DNA from: JANQPA01 sp964628385
Lineage (GTDB): Bacteria; Bacteroidota; Bacteroidia; Chitinophagales; Saprospiraceae
Direction: 5' to 3'
NCBI GenBank assembly: GCA_964628385.1
Contig: CAZVOD010000050.1
Coordinates: forward strand, 1 to 32,673
Length of the DNA: 32,673 bases
The notes under the pieces are model-generated. The model did no database searches, had not been told where the DNA came from, and saw only the letters and a program-made list of their open reading frames with translations. Shown here piece by piece: positions 6,324-14,174 of this stretch (positions within the stretch are counted from its first letter, which is position 1; each line of letters begins with the position of its first letter). Both the position numbers and the translations under genes were made by a program.

Positions 6324-8846
6324 TTACTTTTGACCCAGCGTAGGTTCGTCTTCTTGTTTGGCAGAAAGCTCCTTAAAAGTTTCTGTACCACAGTTTAAGA
6401 AAGATGCATACTCGCTTTCATCAGGTGTGTAGCCTACTGGATTATTCAGCAGCCTGCCATCAGGTGAAATCAGGGCATAATATGGTTGAGAAACATTATT
6501 AAAGTAGGTAAACTGCAAATGAGTCCATTTCTCACCGTATGTTTTCAGCGTATCATATCGATCCATATAGTCAATTACCGGTATTTGCTCATCTTTCGGC
6601 AATGGCTTTCTGTCATCTACATAAAGTGAAACGAGTACATAATCATCTCTTAACTGCTGATATACCGATTCTTTGGGCCATACCAGTTCTTCCATTTTTC
6701 TGCAGTTAAAACAGGCATATCCGGTAAAGTCAATCATTACCGGCTGATTAGCTTCTTTAGCATAGGTGATACCTTCCTTCAAGTCTTTAAAACAATTGAG
6801 ATTCTGCGGGCAATCGCAGGGCATGAACCAGCTATAACAAACCGGCGGTGCAATACCGCTAAGCAATGTTAATGATTGATAGGACTGTGCTTTTTCGTCG
6901 TATCTGAAGCCAAACATCATATAAACTGCAAAGCCAAAAAAGGCCACACCCAGTACGATTCTGGTAGCCGAAAGTTTTTTGACAGGATTGTCATGTGGAA
7001 ACTTGATTTTTCCAAACATGTATAATCCCATTCCGATGGCAATTAGTATCCATAGGATGAGAAAGGGTTCGATCTTCAATAAGCCCCAGTGTTTGACCAT
7101 ATCGGCGTTGGAAAGGAATTTTAGGGCTAGGGCCAACTCTACAAAACCCAGAATGACTTTTACGCTGTTCAGCCAACCCCCTGATTTAGGTAAAGAGGTC
7201 ATCCAGCTCGGAAATGCCGCAAATAATGCAAAGGGAAGGGCCAGGGCCAGCCCAAATCCGGTCATCCCCGATGTTAACTGCCATGCACCACCGTCGGCAG
7301 TTAAAGCGCCGGCTAGTAAAGAGCCCAAAATAGGCCCGGTACAGGAGAAAGAGACCAGCGCGAGCGTCAACGCCATAAAAAAGATTCCCAGAATACCACC
7401 GAGGCTTTCTGCACCACTAGCTCTGTTAGCCCACTTGTCTGGCAATGTCAATTCATAATAACCAAAAAAGGAGAAGGCAAAAAATACGAAAATAGCAAAG
7501 AATACCAGGTTCAGCCATGGGTTAGTGGAAATGGAGTTCAAAATACCCGAATCTATGCTATCTAGTAGATGAAAAGGTACGCTTAGCAAGACATAAATGA
7601 GTAGGATAAAGAATCCATACAAAAAGGCCTGCGAAAAGCCTTTATTCTTTTTACTGGACCCCGAGCCCTTGGTAAAGAAAGAAACGGTAAGCGGTATCAT
7701 TGGAAAAATACAAGGGGTCAATAGGGCTACGAGACCTCCCAAAAAGCCCAGAATAAAGATACTCCAGTTACTGCTGGAAGTCTCTATAATGGCTTCAGTC
7801 GTACATGATCCCCTGGGGTTATCCAGGTTGGGCTTGGAAATGCCAAAGATATTGGCCAGTGCTTCATCATCTTGTATGACCTCCTGAGTAGCTTCGGCTG
7901 TAGCTTCTTTACCTACCAAAACTTCCTTATTGATAAAATCGACTTTGATATCCAACGCAGCGGGAGGCATACATCGACTTTTATCACAAACCATATAATA
8001 AACTTCACCTTGTAAAACCTCCGTATTAGTATCCAGTCTTTTGATAGTTTGGGTAAAAGTAGCAGACTTCTTGAGTTTGATCAGTTGCATTTCAAATGTG
8101 TTGTCAAACTCTTCCACCTTTCCTGGGCTAGACTCTTCTACCTTCCCCTGCAGCTCAAAAGCTTCAGTAGCCTTAAAACTGATATCTGTTGGAATTGGGC
8201 CACTATCGTCTTCCAGATACTGAGAATAAATATACCATCCTTCCTGTATATCTGCCATGAGTTGTATCTGATAAACGCCGTTTTCCTTTTCAATAAGCTG
8301 GCCACTCCAAAGTACTGGCGTTTTGCGTTCCGTCTGAAGTTCCGGCGATTCAGGAGTAGTGATCTTCAAGGCTTCCTCCGCCAGTTCGCGATCCGGATTA
8401 GCATCCAGATCAATGGAAAATGGCTCCTGTACGGGCGGTAAGCATTTGGTGTCATCACAAGTCATATATTCTATATCTCCCTCGATAGGCAAACTGTTAT
8501 CTAGGACTTTTACCCGTTGGCGGAAAATGGCCTTTCCCGAAAACTTTACCACATTCATTTCAAAAAGATCATCGTAACCTTCTTTCTTTTTTCCTTCTTC
8601 ACTGACCTGGCCAATCAATTCATAGTGCGGGTTTTCTTTAAAAAAGAAATTGGTAGGAATTGGGCCACCATCTTCCAGAAATTGAGAATAAATCGTCCAG
8701 CCGTCATCCATAGTAGCTGTAAAGATCAACTCGTATTCCTCATCAGAAATTTTCTCAAAGTCTGTTGTCCATTTAACAGGCCTTGGTATTTGGCCCTCTA
8801 CAAGAGTCAATAAAAAAAGGAAAGGTAAAATTCTTAATATACTCAT
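6324..8846 (-). CDS. DsbD-family thiol:disulfide transporter with two sensor domains
   Basis: This 840-residue protein passes reducing power from cytoplasmic thioredoxin across the inner membrane to periplasmic thiol proteins. After a signal peptide (1-18) come two homologous DsbD N-terminal-like modules, at about 20-146 and 178-304, each with a Cys pair in CDDTKCLPP (Cys130/Cys135) and CDKSRCMPP (Cys287/Cys292). A membrane core at about 360-645 holds LTPCIFP (Cys379) and SCTGP (Cys502), the redox pair of the ScdA/DsbD channel. A C-terminal thioredoxin domain (about 690-825) has ACFNC (Cys712/Cys715) and a cis-Pro near 788. An extra cluster of four cysteines (670, 677, 679, 685) precedes it. 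Usual DsbD proteins have one N-terminal module and about 600-700 residues. A free third module is encoded 71 bases upstream. Confidence 0.92.
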   Translation of the reverse strand: MSILRILPFLFLLTLVEGQIPRPVKWTTDFEKISDEEYELIFTATMDDGWTIYSQFLEDGGPIPTNFFFKENPHYELIGQVSEEGKKKEGYDDLFEMNVVKFSGKAIFRQRVKVLDNSLPIEGDIEYMTCDDTKCLPPVQEPFSIDLDANPDRELAEEALKITTPESPELQTERKTPVLWSGQLIEKENGVYQIQLMADIQEGWYIYSQYLEDDSGPIPTDISFKATEAFELQGKVEESSPGKVEEFDNTFEMQLIKLKKSATFTQTIKRLDTNTEVLQGEVYYMVCDKSRCMPPAALDIKVDFINKEVLVGKEATAEATQEVIQDDEALANIFGISKPNLDNPRGSCTTEAIIETSSSNWSIFILGFLGGLVALLTPCIFPMIPLTVSFFTKGSGSSKKNKGFSQAFLYGFFILLIYVLLSVPFHLLDSIDSGILNSISTNPWLNLVFFAIFVFFAFSFFGYYELTLPDKWANRASGAESLGGILGIFFMALTLALVSFSCTGPILGSLLAGALTADGGAWQLTSGMTGFGLALALPFALFAAFPSWMTSLPKSGGWLNSVKVILGFVELALALKFLSNADMVKHWGLLKIEPFLILWILIAIGMGLYMFGKIKFPHDNPVKKLSATRIVLGVAFFGFAVYMMFGFRYDEKAQSYQSLTLLSGIAPPVCYSWFMPCDCPQNLNCFKDLKEGITYAKEANQPVMIDFTGYACFNCRKMEELVWPKESVYQQLRDDYVLVSLYVDDRKPLPKDEQIPVIDYMDRYDTLKTYGEKWTHLQFTYFNNVSQPYYALISPDGRLLNNPVGYTPDESEYASFLNCGTETFKELSAKQEDEPTLGQK

Positions 8847-8917
8847 GATTATAGCTTTCTGAAAGTTGTATTCGATAATACCGGGTTAGTCTTGCCAGCA
8901 AAAAAATGCCTCAATCT

Positions 8918-9367
8918 TTATTGTAGTTTGATGTTGAACGAAACAGGACGAGGTGGCAGGCAGCGGTTATCGTCACAAGTCATATACTCCACACTGCCAT
9001 TGATTGTCTTGGTACTGCCGGGTACATTGACTTTTTGTATGAAAGTTACCTCTTTGGCGTATTTCACAATATTCATATCGAATAGCTCGTCGTAACCACT
9101 TTTTTTATTCCCCTTTTCTGTTATGTCGCCCACGGGCGCTAATCCTTCCGGGGCCTCAAAATAAACAGCTGTAGGAATAGGGCCGGCATCCGATTCTAGG
9201 TTGGAAGAATAGATATACCAACCTTCATCAATTGAGGCTTTGAGGTGTACCTCATACTGGCCGTCGGCAAGCTTTTTCGCTTCGAAGGTCCATTCTACTG
9301 GATTGATTAATTGAGCAGAAGCCAATAGGGGAAAAGCAACCAGTACCATTAGGATTAATTTTCTCAT
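8918..9367 (-). CDS. Stand-alone secreted DsbD N-terminal-like domain protein
   Basis: This 149-residue protein has a signal peptide (1-18, cleaved at ASA/Q) and one module matching both N-terminal modules of the downstream DsbD: WTFEAKK, DEGWYIYS, GPIPT, the GYDELFDMNIVKY region, and the Cys pair in CDDNRCLPP (Cys131/Cys136). It ends two residues after the final strand, so nothing is fused to it. It is probably a soluble periplasmic partner that takes electrons from the DsbD next door or delivers them to a separate target. It is first in a two-gene minus-strand operon, with a TATATTTG box 37 bases upstream of its ATG. The partner relationship is inferred from homology and linkage. Confidence 0.85.
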   Translation of the reverse strand: MRKLILMVLVAFPLLASAQLINPVEWTFEAKKLADGQYEVHLKASIDEGWYIYSSNLESDAGPIPTAVYFEAPEGLAPVGDITEKGNKKSGYDELFDMNIVKYAKEVTFIQKVNVPGSTKTINGSVEYMTCDDNRCLPPRPVSFNIKLQ

Positions 9368-9390
9368 CGTTTAAAGTTTAGGGTGGTTAA

Positions 9391-9420
9391 ATTGTCTAAA
9401 ATACAAATATAAAAGACAAT
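9391..9420 (-). promoter_or_regulatory. Candidate promoter of the DsbD operon inside an inverted repeat
   Basis: On the minus strand TATATTTG (9411-9404) is a perfect Bacteroidota -7 box, 37 bases before the ATG at 9367. No good -33 element is seen. Perfect 7-base inverted arms, ATTGTCT (9391-9397) and AGACAAT (9414-9420), flank it symmetrically with 16 bases between, as an operator might. Confidence 0.45.
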
Positions 9421-9469
9421 GACTGCTTACGCATTTCTACGTAGGGCGATTAATAAAAGATTAACTAAG

Positions 9470-9628
9470 AAGCTGTTTGACTTTACTCCTTCGATCCTGT
9501 TAGGCGTCTTTTGCGGCTACTTTTCGTTACCAAAATCCTCATTTAGCGCTGCTAAACTCCGGTTTTGGCGCCTCAATTAGACGCAAAACCCACTCTAACA
9601 GGTTTCAAAAACCAAATTCAAACAGCTT
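9470..9628. repeat. MITE-like nested palindromic element with flanking CTAAG
   Basis: A 159-base non-coding element is bounded by 11-base inverted ends, AAGCTGTTTGA (9470-9480) and TCAAACAGCTT (9618-9628), and flanked by the direct repeat CTAAG (9465-9469 and 9629-9633), which looks like a target duplication. Further arms nest inside: CCTGTTAG/CTAACAGG (9496-9503, 9595-9602), TTTTGCG/CGCAAAA (9509-9515, 9582-9588), CCAAAA/TTTTGG (9530-9535, 9563-9568) and the apex TTTAGC-GCT-GCTAAA (9542-9556). As single strand it would fold into one long bulged hairpin. It has no ORF. With CTAAG included, the inverted match extends to 13 bases, so the duplication is suggestive only. Confidence 0.65.
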
Positions 9629-9668
9629 CTAAGCGCTAACTTATGATAATTCATAAACTTTCAGGTTA

Positions 9669-10385
9669 TTACTTTTTATTTAACATATAGGTAGCTTGAT
9701 GGATTAATGAGTCAAAGAGAATTTTACCATCGCTATTGCCCAGTTCCTCTTCTGTAGCGCGCTGCGGAAGCGGCATCATACCGAAAACGTTACGATTAGC
9801 GTTGCAAATAGCTGCAATATTTGATAGGGAACCATCAGGGTTGCAGGCTGGTGTAAATTCGCCGACTTCATTGGAGTATCGGAACAGGATTTGGTCCTTC
9901 TTTTGCAGGGTTTCCAGCGTCATGGCACTAGCATAGAAGCGCCCGAATTTATGAGCTATGGGGATTTTTAAGGGGGTTGCTTTATCCAAAATGCTGGCCG
10001 TTAGCGCTGAGTGATTGGTGATTGTTTTTAGAAAAATATTTTTACAAACAAACTTACCGCTGGAGTTCTGTAGGAGTGTGCCGCTGAGTAGGCCAACTTC
10101 ACAGAGAATCTGGAAGCCATTTCCAATGCCCCAAACTTTGCCTCCACGCTCAGCAAAATCAATGACCGCTTTCATGACAGGAGATACTCTTGCGATAGCA
10201 CCGGGCCTTAGAAAGGCGCCAAAAGCAGTACCATGGGGAAGGATCAGGCAATCACCAGGTTGAAGGTCCGACAGGTCATCGGTTTGATACCAAATTTCTC
10301 GATACGCTTTATTAATAACTGTTGTTATGACATAGGTCAAATCATCAATATCAGAACCGGGGAATCTTACAATGCCGAATTTCAT
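9669..10385 (-). CDS. PurQ-like glutamine amidotransferase homologue lacking the triad
   Basis: This 238-residue protein aligns along its length with PurQ, the glutaminase subunit of FGAM synthase in purine synthesis: FPGSD near residue 8, LRPGAIARVSPVMKAV (59-74), the nucleophile elbow at 84-96, IPIAH, NPDGSLSNIAAICN (182-195) and NVFGMMPLPQRA (199-210). All three catalytic residues differ. The nucleophile Cys in GICNGFQ is Gly88 (GIGNGFQ), and the His and Glu of MPHPERA are Leu206 and Gln208 (MPLPQRA). The oxyanion stretch usually read LPGGFSYGDYLR is LPHGTAFGAFLR. It cannot hydrolyse glutamine by the known mechanism, yet the frame is intact and surrounding residues are conserved. It could be a structural or regulatory paralogue, or serve an ammonia-dependent PurL. 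It lies 49 bases after the DUF6427-like gene. Confidence 0.85.
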   Translation of the reverse strand: MKFGIVRFPGSDIDDLTYVITTVINKAYREIWYQTDDLSDLQPGDCLILPHGTAFGAFLRPGAIARVSPVMKAVIDFAERGGKVWGIGNGFQILCEVGLLSGTLLQNSSGKFVCKNIFLKTITNHSALTASILDKATPLKIPIAHKFGRFYASAMTLETLQKKDQILFRYSNEVGEFTPACNPDGSLSNIAAICNANRNVFGMMPLPQRATEEELGNSDGKILFDSLIHQATYMLNKK

Positions 10386-10434
10386 TTCTGTGTCTTTTGA
10401 TTAATCCTTTACGGACTGCTGCATCGCCGTACTT

Positions 10435-11427
10435 TTATAAACTTAAAATTAAAGTTTTATATTGGAAAAATAGCAGTGTAGCCAATAAGAAAAGGTGATA
10501 TAACTCAGCCCAGCTAGAGGAAAGGCGAGAAAAAGAAAAAGAGAGTAGGATACCTAGGGGTACGGCAATAATTAAAGAATGATCGGTTTGGATCTGGGCC
10601 TGAAACAATAAAGAGATTGCCGGAATGAGGAGCATCCAATAAAATAGGTTTATTTTCTTTTGTACTTCCCGGACTTTTTTGAAAATATTATTATTGTAGG
10701 AAGCCAACGTAACGACTATCAGAAAACCGATGGCCGATAGGATTATGATATTTTCTTGGCTGGAAAATAATTTATCTTCCAGACTAAACCACTTGATATT
10801 TTGGTGCAATTGCTGATTTAGGAAAGAGGAAAGCTGGTCAAACCAAAAGAAATAGGTACTCAGTATTAGGTATGGAACTACTGCGCCGCAGAGCATCATG
10901 ATTTGTTCTCTGCCGTTCAATGTTCGCAGAGCATTCAATCCGACTACACCTAATAAGATAAAGGAGAAGTAAGAAAAGTAAAACAAGCTAGCTGTGCTGA
11001 TAAAAAAGCCAATATTAAAAATGACAGGCGCCGCACTGGAATTATTGTAGGTGAGAAAAAGATTATAAATCACTGCAAGATAAAAGGTGTTGGCAATTAA
11101 TGCCGGACTAAGATAACTGAACTCCGGTGCCAGGTTGGCAACCAACAAATAAAACAAGCCCGGAAAAAGTCCAACATCAGCAATTAGCTTGTTTCGGGAA
11201 ACGATCTCGTTAATAAAAAAGGCTTGCACAAATAACAGTACCATCGCTATGATATGCGCTGCTGTAGTCTCTATCGGCAGTACAGCATATATGGATTCCG
11301 TTAGGATACCGGGCCTGGAAGGAACAATAGGACGTTCCAGGATAAACCTATGCGCAAATAACATCGCGATATAGCCCAGGTAGAAAAAATTACCCAACAT
11401 TTGGTTGGTGCGAAATAATGATAACAC
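10435..11427 (-). CDS. DUF6427-like polytopic membrane protein
   Basis: This 330-residue protein has about nine or ten hydrophobic segments, for example at 12-28, 55-75, 85-103, 108-125, 135-165, 178-200, 225-245, 263-280 and 285-325. It has no signal peptide, catalytic motif or transporter signature that I recognise. Length, topology and the N-terminal layout resemble DUF6427, a Bacteroidota-restricted family that I recall lying near nucleotide-salvage or purine genes. The neighbours here, a PurQ-like gene and thymidine kinase on the same strand, agree. The function is unknown and the family name is tentative. Confidence 0.55.
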   Translation of the reverse strand: MLSLFRTNQMLGNFFYLGYIAMLFAHRFILERPIVPSRPGILTESIYAVLPIETTAAHIIAMVLLFVQAFFINEIVSRNKLIADVGLFPGLFYLLVANLAPEFSYLSPALIANTFYLAVIYNLFLTYNNSSAAPVIFNIGFFISTASLFYFSYFSFILLGVVGLNALRTLNGREQIMMLCGAVVPYLILSTYFFWFDQLSSFLNQQLHQNIKWFSLEDKLFSSQENIIILSAIGFLIVVTLASYNNNIFKKVREVQKKINLFYWMLLIPAISLLFQAQIQTDHSLIIAVPLGILLSFSFSRLSSSWAELYHLFLLATLLFFQYKTLILSL

Positions 11428-11568
11428 GACGGCTGGTTTTTAGGTCCGATAATCTCCTGATGCACATTGCAAGTATGGATACGAATCCTCTTCTGTCAAA
11501 GGTTGAAAATTACATCTGTTTTTTTGAATAATCTGTATATTTATTTTTTAGAACAAACACGAGGACGG

Positions 11569-12213
11569 TCAGAATAATTTTTTCTGCGGCGTATCTTCCG
11601 GATTTTTGGCTTGATTTTCTGGCCGGGTTTGAAGATTGAGGATATTCCCCATATTGTAGCAATTTCGGCAACGGGGCTCGTACAGGTCTTTTTCTCCTAA
11701 TAAAACTTTTTCTTCAGAATTTCCTGGCAGTCGATAAGAATGAGTAGCCAGGTTGCCACAATGCTGACATATGGCGTGCACTTTAGTGAGGTATTCAGCC
11801 ACAGCCAGTAAGCCCGGCATCGGGCCAAAGGGCTTACCCCTGAAGTCCATATCCAGGCCCGCTACAATAACGCGTATTCCTCTCAATGCAAGCGTTTGGC
11901 AATGCTCAATAAGCTCCATATCAAAAAACTGAGCTTCATCAATGCCTATAACATTGACATCTTCAGGCACCTCCAGTAATTGTCTGGAGTGATCAATAGG
12001 AGTAGCCAGAATAGTATTGTCATCGTGAGATACCACGTTGAGTTCATCATAACGGGTATCTACCTTTGGCTTAAAAATTTCCAGCCGTTGGCGGGCAAAT
12101 TTCGCTCGCTTCAACCTCCGGATCAATTCCTCTGTTTTACCTGAAAACATAGAGCCACAAATGACTTCTATCCACCCACTTCTTTGACCTTTAAAGTGTG
12201 GTTCTAGAAACAT
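11569..12213 (-). CDS. tdk: Thymidine kinase
   Basis: This 214-residue type II thymidine kinase phosphorylates thymidine to dTMP with ATP in pyrimidine salvage. The P-loop GSMFSGKT is at 20-27, the DEAQFF segment with the catalytic Glu93 at 92-97, and the structural zinc site uses CQHC (Cys149, Cys152) and CRNC (Cys182, Cys185). AGLDMDFRGKPFGPM (118-132) is the conserved loop that binds the base. The tail after residue 190 is polar and family-variable. A promoter-like pair lies just upstream at 12238-12267. The next gene on the strand starts 141 bases further on. Confidence 0.97.
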   Translation of the reverse strand: MFLEPHFKGQRSGWIEVICGSMFSGKTEELIRRLKRAKFARQRLEIFKPKVDTRYDELNVVSHDDNTILATPIDHSRQLLEVPEDVNVIGIDEAQFFDMELIEHCQTLALRGIRVIVAGLDMDFRGKPFGPMPGLLAVAEYLTKVHAICQHCGNLATHSYRLPGNSEEKVLLGEKDLYEPRCRNCYNMGNILNLQTRPENQAKNPEDTPQKKLF

Positions 12214-12237
12214 AGTTGAAAATTAGATGCAGGGTAC

Positions 12238-12267
12238 CAAAATAAGACTTCAATCCCTCATTTACAA
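12238..12267 (-). promoter_or_regulatory. Candidate tdk promoter
   Basis: On the minus strand TTG (12267-12265), 19 bases, then TTATTTTG (12245-12238) matches the Bacteroidota -33/-7 pattern with one mismatch in the -7 box. The box is 24 bases before the tdk ATG. Confidence 0.45.
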
Positions 12268-12343
12268 CTCTTGCGCAGTGCCGGGTATTGCAAAGCCCAG
12301 TCCTAAAACTTCCTGTTTTACTGTATTGCTAAGAAAATTTGAA

Positions 12344-12351
12344 TATATTTG
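12344..12351 (+). promoter_or_regulatory. -7 box TATATTTG of the 12388 gene
   Basis: TATATTTG is an exact Bacteroidota -7 box placed 36 bases before the ATG at 12388; a TTG at 12326-12328 is a weak -33 candidate at short spacing. Because the in-frame TTG at 12349 lies inside this box and would precede the transcript start, the box supports the ATG at 12388 as the true start. Confidence 0.55.
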
Positions 12352-12387
12352 AATGGCTTTGGAACGACGAAAAAAACTAAAGAAAGC

Positions 12388-13176
12388 ATGAACTGGCAAA
12401 AGACTGACACGATCATCAAAAAGATCAACGCTCTATACAATAGTATCTCGGCGGGGCAGGAGACGATCACTTCTATTGAAAAAGACCTGATGCTCAATTA
12501 TATTCGAGAGCTCTACGAATTGTTTCTGGAAGATGATAATAATGCGCCTTCCAGGAATCAAAAAGTGAATAGCGGAACCAGAAATAAATTTAATACACCG
12601 GACTTTGAGATTGCTAACGAAAGTGACAATAAGCCGCTGCAGCCAAAGGAAGACCCCCGGCCATCAAGGCCTGCCAGCCCTCGGATCATCGAAATACCAG
12701 AAAGCTTAAGAGATACTGAACCCAAAAAGAGTGAGCCAACTCCGCCGCCGCCACCTCAGGAAAGAAAAGTTGTTCCGCCACCGCCTAAGCCCAAACCTAA
12801 GCCCAGGTCGGTGACGCCACCTTCATTTGGGGCTGATACTCCAAAACCTTCCTACCGTTCGGAGAGCAATTCAAGTTTTGATGTGCTATTTGATTTCAAA
12901 ACTTCTGGAGATCTGGCAGATCGGCTAAGTGAACGTTCTGTATATGACCTGACCAAAGCCTTATCCATTAATGATAGGTTGCTCTACATGAATCAGCTTT
13001 TTGGCAAAAACATGAGTGAGCTGGATCAGTCTTTACAGTTATTTAATCGTTTTGAAAGTATGGATGAGGCAAAAGGGATTATCTTTACGCTCGCCGAACA
13101 ACATAACTGGCTGGACGAAGACCGCGTGGATATAGCAAAAGACTTTGTAAGGCTGGTAAGAAGAAGATATTTATAA
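12388..13176 (+). CDS. Proline-rich Bacteroidota protein of unknown function
   Basis: This 262-residue soluble protein has three parts. Residues 1-48 are helical (MNWQKTDTIIKKINALYNSI). Residues 49-155 are disordered and rich in Pro, Lys, Ser and Asn, with a poly-Pro tract followed by a PPPPKPKPKPR stretch. Residues 160-262 form a compact helical domain containing SINDRLLYMNQLFGKNMSEL and ending in a basic LVRRRYL. I recognise this end as recurrent in Bacteroidota hypothetical proteins but know no function. I use the ATG at 12388 rather than the TTG at 12349, which lies in the -7 box. pfkA follows after 26 bases, so the two are probably co-transcribed. Confidence 0.75.
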   Translation: MNWQKTDTIIKKINALYNSISAGQETITSIEKDLMLNYIRELYELFLEDDNNAPSRNQKVNSGTRNKFNTPDFEIANESDNKPLQPKEDPRPSRPASPRIIEIPESLRDTEPKKSEPTPPPPPQERKVVPPPPKPKPKPRSVTPPSFGADTPKPSYRSESNSSFDVLFDFKTSGDLADRLSERSVYDLTKALSINDRLLYMNQLFGKNMSELDQSLQLFNRFESMDEAKGIIFTLAEQHNWLDEDRVDIAKDFVRLVRRRYL

Positions 13177-13202
13177 ACAAACAATAAAATAGTAGCATCC
13201 CA

Positions 13203-14174
13203 ATGAAAAGGATTGCCGTCTTTACATCCGGTGGAGATGCACCCGGCATGAATGCCTGTATTCGGGCAGTTGTCAGAGCTGCTGTACAATTAGGGCATGA
13301 AGTAATAGGCATCAGAAGAGGTTATCAGGGTATGATTGAGAAAGATTTTGTAGATCTGCCGCCTCAATCCGTTAGTAATATTATTCAGCTTGGAGGAACC
13401 ATCCTCCGTTCTTCCAGAAGTGAAGACTTTAAGTCGAAAGAAGGCAGGCAAAAAGCTTATCATAACCTTAAGGAAGCAGATATCGATGGTATTGTGGCTA
13501 TTGGCGGAGATGGTACGTTTACTGGTGCTAATATTTTTATGAACGAATACCCGGATATTTCTATCGTAGGGTGCCCTGGCACTATTGACAATGACCTTTT
13601 TGGTACGGATTACACTATTGGTTTTGATACAGCCATCAACACGGCCATGAGCGCTATCGATAACATCAAAGATACCGCCAATGCCCATGATCGACTATTC
13701 TTTATAGAGGTTATGGGGCGCGACGCCGGGTTTATTGCCATGCAAACGGGTATTGCTACAGGTGCGGAGGCTATATTAGTGCCGGAAAGTAAAACTGATA
13801 TCCAGGATTTGGTGGATATGCTGCAGGAAAGCCATAAGAAAAAGAAAAATGCCTGTATTGTTATCGTAGCGGAAGGAGATGACGCCGGAGGTGCATTAGA
13901 TATTGCTCGTCAGGTAGAAGATCAATTCAAAGGCTACGAGATCAAGGTATCTATTCTGGGGCACATCCAAAGAGGTGGCCGTCCTACTTGTATGGAAAGG
14001 GTACGGGCCAGCAGGATGGGAGTGGAAGCAGTAAAAGCATTAAGAGCCGGCAAAAAAGGAATAATGATCGGACAAATAAACGGCGCTATTACCCATACGC
14101 CATTTGAAAAAGCCATCAAACACCATCAGGAAATGGATGCTGGAATGGTTGAAATGGCTAAATTACTTTCTTAG
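13203..14174 (+). CDS. pfkA: ATP-dependent 6-phosphofructokinase
   Basis: This 323-residue enzyme phosphorylates fructose 6-phosphate to fructose 1,6-bisphosphate, the committed step of glycolysis. The ATP site reads TSGGDAPGMNA (8-18) and GGDGTFTGA (101-109); Gly104 and the Gly of PGTIDND (Gly126) mark the ATP-dependent rather than the pyrophosphate-dependent type. TIDND (127-131) carries the catalytic Asp129. GTDYTIGFDTAINTA and MGRDAGFIA are the substrate-binding stretches, and the length is that of the bacterial homotetrameric enzyme. It follows the Pro-rich gene closely. A 6-bp hairpin (14165-14180) spans its stop codon without a U-tract. Confidence 0.97.
   Translation: MKRIAVFTSGGDAPGMNACIRAVVRAAVQLGHEVIGIRRGYQGMIEKDFVDLPPQSVSNIIQLGGTILRSSRSEDFKSKEGRQKAYHNLKEADIDGIVAIGGDGTFTGANIFMNEYPDISIVGCPGTIDNDLFGTDYTIGFDTAINTAMSAIDNIKDTANAHDRLFFIEVMGRDAGFIAMQTGIATGAEAILVPESKTDIQDLVDMLQESHKKKKNACIVIVAEGDDAGGALDIARQVEDQFKGYEIKVSILGHIQRGGRPTCMERVRASRMGVEAVKALRAGKKGIMIGQINGAITHTPFEKAIKHHQEMDAGMVEMAKLLS

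Noticed and set aside
6979..7458. 159-codon + strand frame inside dsbD
   Set aside because: It is a shadow of the membrane-domain codons of dsbD; the composition is that of an antisense frame and there is no separate signal.
9470..9628. Integron attC site (GTTAGGC and a TCTAAC stretch are present)
   Set aside because: The boxes are in the wrong order for RYYYAAC...GTTRRRY, the opposite box does not fit, and no integrase or cassette array is near.
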